The notes beneath the pieces were generated by a model. That model worked only from the letters and a program-made list of their open reading frames with translations. It was not told where the DNA came from and did no database searches. From Aerolutibacter ruishenii (GTDB lineage: Bacteria; Pseudomonadota; Gammaproteobacteria; Xanthomonadales; Xanthomonadaceae): a DNA stretch of 64,000 nucleotides. Below are positions 56,829-64,000 of the stretch, piece by piece (positions within the stretch are counted from its first letter, which is position 1; each line of letters begins with the position of its first letter). The DNA lies in the NCBI RefSeq assembly GCF_007830115.1, contig NZ_VLKP01000006.1:62001-126000 (forward strand). Reading direction: 5' to 3'. The translations under genes were made by a program, and so were the position numbers.

Positions 56829-57758
56829 ATGTCTCCCGCCATCCAGACCCACGCCCTCACCCGGCATTTTTCCGGCCAGTACGGCGTCACCGACCTCGAG
56901 CTGAGCGTGCCCGTCGGCGCCGTCTACGGTTTTCTGGGCCCCAACGGGGCCGGCAAGACCACCACCATCCGCCTGTTGTTGGGCCTGCTGCAGCCCGAGC
57001 GCGGAGAGATCCTGCTGCATGGACAGGCACTGACCCGCGACCGGCGTGAATCGCTGGCGAAGGTGGGTGCGCTGGTCGAGTCACCATCGCTGTACCCGCA
57101 CCTGACTGGCCGGCAGAACCTGGACGTGACCCGTCGCCTGCTTGACCTGCCGCGTGGCCGCATCGACGAGACATTGGCCATCACCGGCATGCGCAATGCC
57201 GCCGACCGTCGCGTCCGCGACTATTCGCTGGGCATGCGCCAACGCCTGGCCATTTCACTGGCCCTGCTGGGCCAGCCGTCACTGCTGATCCTGGACGAGC
57301 CAGGCAACGGGCTCGATCCGGCGGGCATCCAGGACATGCGGCAACTGCTGCGGGCGCTGGCCAACGACCACGGCATCACCGTGTTCGTTTCCAGCCACCA
57401 GCTAGGCGAAGTGGAACAGATCGCCAGCCACGTGGGCGTGCTGCACGAAGGAAGGCTCCGCTTCGAAGGCACGATCGAGGCCATGCGTGCGCGCTGCCAC
57501 TCGCACCTGCGCGTGCAGTGCGACAACCCGGTGCGTGCCGCCGGCCTGCTGATGGCGGCGGGCGAAACCGTGGGCCATTCGGGGCTGGACCAGCTTTCGA
57601 TCAGCCTGCAAGCCCGCAACGAAGCCGAGATCAACCGCCTGCTTGTCGAAGCCGGCGTCCAGGTGTCCAGGCTGGCGCGCGAGCACGTGTCGCTGGAGGC
57701 ATTCTTCTTCGATGTCACGCGCGCGCCCGCCACCCAGCTGCAGGAGGCCTTCGCATGA
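56829..57758 (+). CDS. ABC transporter ATP-binding protein (BcrA/lantibiotic-immunity type)
   Basis: ATPase of 309 residues. Walker A is GPNGAGKT (about 39-46), the signature is DYSLGMRQRLAISLAL, Walker B is LLILDEPGNGLDPAG and the switch His is in VFVSSHQLGEVEQIA. The C-terminal part (from about residue 215) is an extension common in multidrug or bacitracin exporters. It overlaps the next gene (ATGA), so the two form an exporter. Substrate unknown; antimicrobial peptide resistance or lipid export are possible. Confidence 0.9.
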   Translation: MSPAIQTHALTRHFSGQYGVTDLELSVPVGAVYGFLGPNGAGKTTTIRLLLGLLQPERGEILLHGQALTRDRRESLAKVGALVESPSLYPHLTGRQNLDVTRRLLDLPRGRIDETLAITGMRNAADRRVRDYSLGMRQRLAISLALLGQPSLLILDEPGNGLDPAGIQDMRQLLRALANDHGITVFVSSHQLGEVEQIASHVGVLHEGRLRFEGTIEAMRARCHSHLRVQCDNPVRAAGLLMAAGETVGHSGLDQLSISLQARNEAEINRLLVEAGVQVSRLAREHVSLEAFFFDVTRAPATQLQEAFA

Positions 57759-58516
57759 ACATGATGATGCGCGCTCTCTCGGCCGAGGCGCTCAAACTGC
57801 GCGGCACGCTGGCCCTGTGGGCGTCCTTGATCGCGCCGGCGCTGGTGGTGGCACTGATCGTGCTGCAGTTGACCATTCGCGATGTAACGCGCCCCGAGCC
57901 GATGGCGCCCGCCGAGGCGTGGGTGGCGTTTGCCAGCATGGCCCTGCAGTTGTGGGCCTTCCTGATGATGCCGCTGTTCATCACTCTGCAATCGGCGCTG
58001 CTGGCCGGGCTGGAGCACGCCAACCACCAATGGAAGCATCTGCTGAGTCTGCCCGTCCCGAAGGGCATCCACTACCTGGCCAAGCTGGCCGCGTTGTTGG
58101 CGCTGACGGCGCTGGCCTTGCTGGTACTTGGCCTGCTGCTGCCGTTGGGCGGATGGATGCTCATGCGGCTCCACCCGGAGCTCGGCCTCGGCGGACCGCC
58201 TCCGTGGAAGATGTTGGCCACCGCGATCCCGGCCTGCCTGGCGGCCAGCGCGCTGATCATCGCCATCCACACCTGGGTTTCCATTCGTTGGCGCAACTTT
58301 ACCGTAGCCGTTTCGGTCGGTATCGCCGCCACGGTAGCCGGTTTCCTGATCATGCAGTCGCGCAAATACGGGATGTATTACCCCTGGTCGATGCCGCTGC
58401 AGGTGTTTGCCAACGATGGCGCGCACCTGCGCTTTGCCGTGACCGCCAGCCTGCTGGGCGGAAGCCTGGTATCGCTCGCAGGCCTGTGGAATTTCGTCCG
58501 ACACGAGGACGCCTGA
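57755..58516 (+). CDS. ABC-2 type transporter permease
   Basis: Membrane partner of the upstream ATPase, 253 residues with about six hydrophobic helices (for example WASLIAPALVVALIVLQL, LALTALALLVLGLLLPLGG). The pattern, including the WNFVRHEDA end and the central QWKHLLSLPVPKGIHYLAKL coupling region, resembles ABC-2 permeases of bacitracin or lantibiotic exporters. ATG overlaps the ATPase stop. A hairpin terminator at 58571 follows. Confidence 0.88.
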   Translation: MNMMMRALSAEALKLRGTLALWASLIAPALVVALIVLQLTIRDVTRPEPMAPAEAWVAFASMALQLWAFLMMPLFITLQSALLAGLEHANHQWKHLLSLPVPKGIHYLAKLAALLALTALALLVLGLLLPLGGWMLMRLHPELGLGGPPPWKMLATAIPACLAASALIIAIHTWVSIRWRNFTVAVSVGIAATVAGFLIMQSRKYGMYYPWSMPLQVFANDGAHLRFAVTASLLGGSLVSLAGLWNFVRHEDA

Positions 58517-58570
58517 GCGCCCTCGTTGTCATAAGATCAAACAGCTGTTCCCATCAAGTCGCTGAGCGGG

Positions 58571-58591
58571 GGCCCGCTTCGGCGGGCTTTC
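58571..58591 (+). terminator. Terminator after the ABC exporter genes
   Basis: Stem GCCCGC / GCGGGC (58572-58577, 58582-58587) with a TTCG loop followed by TTT. It lies 55 bp after the permease stop and 26 bp before the next ATG. Confidence 0.65.
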
Positions 58592-58616
58592 CTGCATTCA
58601 TACACCGGAGACCACC

Positions 58617-59903
58617 ATGCGTCGCACTGCCCTTGCCGCCCTGATCGCCTGCGCCGCTGCCCCCGTGTTCGCCGCAGACCAGCCGCTGGCCCTGCAATGT
58701 GGCGACCTGTTCGACGCCCGCAGCGGAAAACTGGTCGGTGCCCGCACCGTGGTCATACGCGACGGCAAGGTGGCCGAGGTGCTCGCGGGCGGCACAGCAG
58801 TTCCGGGCGCCACCGCCGTCGACCTGGCCGGTCACACCTGCTCGCCCGGCTGGACCGACCTGCACGTACACATGGCCAGCCAGTCCAGCCCACAAAGCTA
58901 TTCGGAGGGATTCCGACTGGACGAAGTGGACTTCGCGTTCCGATCGGTGGACTACGCGAAGAAGACGCTGATGGCCGGATTCACCAGCGTCCGCGACCTC
59001 GGCGGCGAGGTGGCACCGCACCTGCGCGACGCCATCAACCAGGGACTGGTCGATGGCCCGCGCATCTGGGCGGCAGGCAAGTCCATCGCCACCACTGGCG
59101 GCCATGCCGACCCCACCAACGGGGTCAACAGCGTGCTCGCCCACCTGATCGGCCCGCCCGGTCCGACCGAAGGCGTCATCAACTCCATCGATGATGCGCG
59201 CCAGGCCGTGCGCCAGCGCTACAAGGAAGGCAGTGACGTCATCAAGATCACCGCCACCGGCGGCGTGCTGTCGTACGCCAAGTCCGGTGACGCACCGCAG
59301 TTCACGGTGGAAGAGGTGAAGGCCATCGTCGACACGGCCAGGGATTACGGCTACGGCGTGGCCGCCCACGCACATGGCACCGAAGGCATGAAGCGTGCGG
59401 TACTCGGTGGCGTGACCAGCATCGAGCACGGCACCTACATGACCGACGAGGTCATGTCGCTGATGAAGCAGAAGGGCACGTGGTACATCCCCACCATCTA
59501 CGCCGGCCGCTTCGTTGCGGAGAAGGCCAAGCAGGACGGCTACTTCCCCGAGGTGGTGCGCCCAAAGGCCGCGCGCATCGGCGCGTTGATCCAGCAGACG
59601 GCGGAAAAGGCCTACAAATCAGGGGTGAAGATCGCCTTCGGCACCGACATGGGCGTAGGCCCGCACGGCGACAACGCGCGCGAGTTCGTCTACATGGTCG
59701 AAGCCGGCATCCCCGCCGCCATGGCCCTGCAGGCGGCCACGATCCGCGCGGCTGAAGTGCTGGGGGTGGAGGACCAGGGCGTGATCGAGACGGGCAAGCG
59801 CGCGGATATCGTCGCCGTGCCGGGCAATCCGCTGCAGGACATCGGCGCGGTGCTCAAGGTCGATTTCGTGATGAAGGACGGCAAGGTCCACCGCCAGCCG
59901 TGA
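58617..59903 (+). CDS. Secreted amidohydrolase (Xaa-Pro dipeptidase/imidazolonepropionase-like)
   Basis: Metal-dependent hydrolase of 428 residues with a signal peptide (LIACAAAPVFAAD, cleavage near residue 20). The amidohydrolase metal site is complete: His83 and His85 in DLHVHM, Lys210 in VIKITATGG (the carboxylated bridging Lys), His251 in VAAHAHG, His271 in IEHGTYM and Asp344 in FGTDMG. The closest recalled group is the secreted Xaa-Pro or Sgx9260-type peptidases that cleave carboxyl-terminal Arg/Lys or Pro dipeptides. Exact substrate is not determinable. It follows the exporter terminator, so it probably has its own promoter. Confidence 0.9.
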   Translation: MRRTALAALIACAAAPVFAADQPLALQCGDLFDARSGKLVGARTVVIRDGKVAEVLAGGTAVPGATAVDLAGHTCSPGWTDLHVHMASQSSPQSYSEGFRLDEVDFAFRSVDYAKKTLMAGFTSVRDLGGEVAPHLRDAINQGLVDGPRIWAAGKSIATTGGHADPTNGVNSVLAHLIGPPGPTEGVINSIDDARQAVRQRYKEGSDVIKITATGGVLSYAKSGDAPQFTVEEVKAIVDTARDYGYGVAAHAHGTEGMKRAVLGGVTSIEHGTYMTDEVMSLMKQKGTWYIPTIYAGRFVAEKAKQDGYFPEVVRPKAARIGALIQQTAEKAYKSGVKIAFGTDMGVGPHGDNAREFVYMVEAGIPAAMALQAATIRAAEVLGVEDQGVIETGKRADIVAVPGNPLQDIGAVLKVDFVMKDGKVHRQP

Positions 59904-59931
59904 GATCGCGGAACCGCGGGGCGCGGCCTGC

Positions 59932-60555
59932 TCAGCGCAGCGACCGCGCCACCATCGCGTAGCCCAGGAACCACGCTGCCAATGCGACGCGCTGTGCGAG
60001 CGGTCCGGGCAACAGCCACGGCGGCAAGGCGGCGAACAGCAGCACCAGCGCGCCCGTGGCCAGCGCCCAGCCGGATGCCGCGCGCCGCCAACGCCAAAAC
60101 CCAGCCCCAAGCAGCAGCGCGCCCGGAACGAAGGCGATCCACCACAACGTCCACATGCTGGCGTGGCGCTGGCTGGTGGCGCCATCCAGATCGCGTGGAT
60201 CCAACGGCCAGATCCCTTGTGCCGCAAACGCAATTGCCGACAGCAACCACAGGCTGGCGCCGATGCGGGGCCACCACCCTCCGGGCAAATCCCGGGCAGA
60301 TACCGCCAGCCTCCCGCCAAGCGCAGCACGCAACCCCAGCGCACTCCACGCCATGAGCATGCCCGGCACGATGAAGCCGGACAGGTTGAAGGCCTGCGCC
60401 CGCGGCACACCCTGTGCCCCCAACAGACCGACCGGCATCAGGCCGTGCACGTACCCGGGCAGGGGCAGCGCAAAGCCTGCAAGGCTGAGCAGGCAAAGGA
60501 CTGCGGCCAGGCATGCGGCCCAGGCAGCGCTACGGGAAGAGGTCAGGCGATTCAT
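59932..60555 (-). CDS. DUF998 family membrane protein
   Basis: Integral membrane protein of 207 residues with about six hydrophobic helices (LAAVLCLLSLAGFALPL, the FNLSGFIVPGMLMAW segment, LWWIAFVPGALLLGAGFW). The motif around GLLGAQGVPRAQAFNLSGFI (Gly-Ala-Gln-Gly, then Asn-x-x-Gly-Phe) is characteristic of DUF998. Function unknown. It is convergent with the amidohydrolase (28 bp) and divergent from the cnoX-like gene. Confidence 0.82.
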   Translation of the reverse strand: MNRLTSSRSAAWAACLAAVLCLLSLAGFALPLPGYVHGLMPVGLLGAQGVPRAQAFNLSGFIVPGMLMAWSALGLRAALGGRLAVSARDLPGGWWPRIGASLWLLSAIAFAAQGIWPLDPRDLDGATSQRHASMWTLWWIAFVPGALLLGAGFWRWRRAASGWALATGALVLLFAALPPWLLPGPLAQRVALAAWFLGYAMVARSLR

Positions 60556-60654
60556 TCGCGCATGCTAGCGTGCCTGTCCCAAGGGGGGGCCCATCGGTTG
60601 CGGCGGCGCCTTCCCGCCCCCATCTGTGCCGCAGTACCTGACGAGAGCCACGCA

Positions 60655-61527
60655 ATGACTGCCAACGCGCCCGCCCCCTACGTGTTCGACGCCACGGCCG
60701 AGACTTTTGAAGCCGAGGTCCTGCAGAAGTCGTTGCAGACGCCGGTGCTGATCGACTTCTGGGCCGAGTGGTGCGGCCCCTGCAAGCAGTTGGGGCCGAT
60801 CCTGGAGAAGCTGGCCGCCGACTACAACGGCGCGTTCCTGCTGGCCAAGGTGGACGTGGACAAGGAGCAGCAACTGGCGGCCGCGTTCCAGGTGCGCTCC
60901 ATTCCCACCGTGTTCCTGGTCAAGGACGGCCAGGTGGCGGACGGTTTCCCGGGCGCACTGCCCGAGGGCCAGTTGCGTGAGTTCCTCAAGCACCATGGCG
61001 TGGAGCCGGCCGCGGCCAGCGTCGAGAAGGAGGATGCCACCTCGCCCGCGCCCCTGGACCCCCATGCCGAAGTGGCCCGCCTGCGCGACGAGGTGGCCGC
61101 CGCCCCCGGCCAGGACGAGCTCAAGCTGGAACTTGCGCTCGCTCTGCTGCAGACCGGCGCGGCACCCGAGGCCGAACAACTGCTGGACGCACTGCCCGCC
61201 AACCTGGCGACCGACGACCGGGCGATCCGCGCCCGGGCGCGCCTGGGCTTTGCCACGGCGTTGAAGGACGCGCCGACCCTGCCGGCACTCAGTGCGGCCC
61301 TGGCCCGCAACCCGGATGACCTGCGCGCATGGCACCTGCTGGGTGTACAGCACCTGGTGGCGGGCGAGTCCGAGCAGGCGCTGGAAGCCTTCCTGGAACT
61401 GCTGCGCCGCGATCGCAATTTCGAGGACGGCCTGCCGCGGCGGACGTTGATCGACGCCTTCCGCGTCATCGAGGACGAGGACCTCGTCGGCCGGTATCGC
61501 CGCAAGATGGCGTCGCTGCTGTTCTGA
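60655..61527 (+). CDS. Thioredoxin-TPR co-chaperone, CnoX/YbbN-like
   Basis: Cytoplasmic protein of 290 residues. The N-terminal thioredoxin domain (about 10-115) has the full active site FWAEWCGPC, with Cys40 and Cys43 and the cis-Pro in RSIPTVFLV. The C-terminal TPR-like domain (about 135-285) has helices with ELKLELALALLQTGAAPEAE. E. coli CnoX has a similar layout but lacks the CxxC; this version keeps it, so it could act as a redox-active holdase. The ATG at 60655 is the normal start; in-frame sequence upstream is non-coding. Confidence 0.9.
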   Translation: MTANAPAPYVFDATAETFEAEVLQKSLQTPVLIDFWAEWCGPCKQLGPILEKLAADYNGAFLLAKVDVDKEQQLAAAFQVRSIPTVFLVKDGQVADGFPGALPEGQLREFLKHHGVEPAAASVEKEDATSPAPLDPHAEVARLRDEVAAAPGQDELKLELALALLQTGAAPEAEQLLDALPANLATDDRAIRARARLGFATALKDAPTLPALSAALARNPDDLRAWHLLGVQHLVAGESEQALEAFLELLRRDRNFEDGLPRRTLIDAFRVIEDEDLVGRYRRKMASLLF

Positions 61528-61568
61528 CCCGGCCGGGGCCGCCCATCCGGGCCGCCGGGGCTTGACGG

Positions 61569-61580
61569 TACGCATGCGTA
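61569..61580. other. Perfect 12-bp palindrome upstream of the DUF4442 gene
   Basis: TACGCATGCGTA, in the 90-bp gap between the cnoX-like and DUF4442 genes and immediately after TTGACG. It could be an operator overlapping a promoter; there is no other support. Confidence 0.3.
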
Positions 61581-61617
61581 TGGCAGGCTGTCCAGCCCCG
61601 CCGCGCATTGCACCTCA

Positions 61618-62097
61618 ATGAACGCACGCCTCCTCCGCCATGGCCTGAACTGGTGGCCGCCTTTCCTGTTTGCCGGCATCCACGTCACCGCGCTCGCGGC
61701 CGATTTCCGCCATGCGCGCGTGGAGCTGCGCATGCGCCCGTGGAACCGCAACTACGTCGGCTCGCATTTTGGTGGCAGCCTGTTCGCGATGACCGACCCG
61801 TTCTGGATGCTGCTTGCACTCAACGCACTGGGCCCGGAGTACTACGTGTGGGACAAGGAAGGTGCCATCGAGTTCGTGAAGCCCGGCCGCGGCGTGGTCC
61901 GTGCCGACTTCGACCTTGCACCGCACGTGCTGGACGAGATCCGGCAAGCCACCGCCGGCGGCGGGAAATGCCTGCGCTGGTTCTCCAGCGACGTGGTGGA
62001 TGATCGCGGCGAGGTCGTGGCGCGCATCCGCAAGCAGCTGTACGTGCGCCGCAAACCGGAACATCGCCCCGGGGACCCGGACAACGACGCGGGATGA
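61618..62097 (+). CDS. DUF4442 hotdog-fold (PaaI-like thioesterase) protein
   Basis: Protein of 159 residues. It starts MNARLLRHGLNWWPPFLFAG and has the DUF4442 pattern: VTALAADFRHARVELRMRPW, NRNYVGSHFGGSLFAMTDPF (the hotdog core with Asn and Gly-rich turn) and a final strand RIRKQLYVRRKP. DUF4442 is related to acyl-CoA thioesterases, but catalytic activity is not established. It is followed 64 bp later by the kinase gene. Confidence 0.86.
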   Translation: MNARLLRHGLNWWPPFLFAGIHVTALAADFRHARVELRMRPWNRNYVGSHFGGSLFAMTDPFWMLLALNALGPEYYVWDKEGAIEFVKPGRGVVRADFDLAPHVLDEIRQATAGGGKCLRWFSSDVVDDRGEVVARIRKQLYVRRKPEHRPGDPDNDAG

Positions 62098-62104
62098 CCA
62101 CCAC

Positions 62105-62119
62105 GTCACCGCACGTGAC
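62105..62119. other. Inverted repeat GTCAC-N5-GTGAC upstream of the kinase gene
   Basis: A short inverted repeat (62105-62109, 62115-62119) 43 bp before the kinase ATG, with a TATGCT (62133-62138) further down that could be a -10. It may be an operator. The evidence is slight. Confidence 0.3.
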
Positions 62120-62161
62120 ATTGGGTCTGCGGTATGCTCGGACCCGCCACAGGGGGCCGCG

Positions 62162-64000
<1,839 letters not shown>

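Overview
The window is a GC-rich (roughly two-thirds G+C by eye), gene-dense bacterial chromosome segment. Gene content, gene order and protein flavour point to a gammaproteobacterium of the Xanthomonadaceae (Lysobacter/Luteimonas/Pseudoxanthomonas-like). That assignment is inference from synteny and protein character, since no database could be searched. There are no rRNA or tRNA genes, insertion sequences, phage genes or CRISPR arrays. Most of it is conserved housekeeping DNA.

Layout. (1) 1-4676, minus strand: map-glnD-dapD-(arsC/spx-like), a tightly overlapping operon. (2) 4677-5345: long divergent intergenic region with a nested palindromic element, an rpsB promoter and a structured leader. 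(3) 5346-20882, plus strand: the classical translation / envelope-biogenesis supercluster rpsB-tsf-pyrH-[CDF zinc exporter]-frr-uppS-cdsA-dxr-rseP-bamA-lpxD-fabZ-lpxA-lpxB-rnhB. It makes the ribosome, UMP, undecaprenyl-PP, CDP-diacylglycerol and MEP isoprenoids, followed by outer-membrane protein assembly and lipid A. (4) 20869-24735: an accessory island splitting rnhB from dnaE. It holds a membrane-anchored ToxR/CadC-like regulator with TPRs, a co-directional small beta-rich protein, a 72-residue ORF and a DUF1232-like protein. (5) 24899-33223: dnaE, accA, an Old Yellow Enzyme (minus), tilS, xseB, ispA. (6) 33418-36903: two DUF4870 membrane proteins, each paired with pmbA/tldE. One pmbA copy is intact and the other is a degraded remnant, so the pair was apparently duplicated in tandem. 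The divergent darP (yjgA) follows. (7) 36948-37061: a second nested palindromic element. (8) 37089-44761, minus: maf-rng-yhdP-tldD, the conserved order. (9) 44965-49950: a SIMPL-domain protein, a RegB/RegA (PrrBA/RoxSR)-type redox two-component pair, and an OprC-type TonB-dependent copper receptor. (10) 50079-56548, minus: leuS-lptE-holA-nadD-rsfS-rlmH. The rsfS-rlmH gap carries a 17-unit heptanucleotide array. (11) 56829-64000: an ABC exporter pair, a secreted amidohydrolase/prolidase, a DUF998 membrane protein, a CnoX-like thioredoxin-TPR protein, a hotdog-fold DUF4442 protein, and a receptor-like Ser/Thr kinase fused to a formylglycine-generating-enzyme-like domain that runs off the right edge.

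The most unusual items are: the decayed pmbA copy that reveals a tandem duplication; the paired nested-palindrome elements built from CATCCATG-loop hairpins; the GTTGCCG heptamer array just upstream of rlmH; the regulator/beta-protein module inserted at rnhB/dnaE; and the RegB-like kinase that keeps both the quinone-binding motif and the redox cysteine. No clearly new defence or biosynthetic system is visible.
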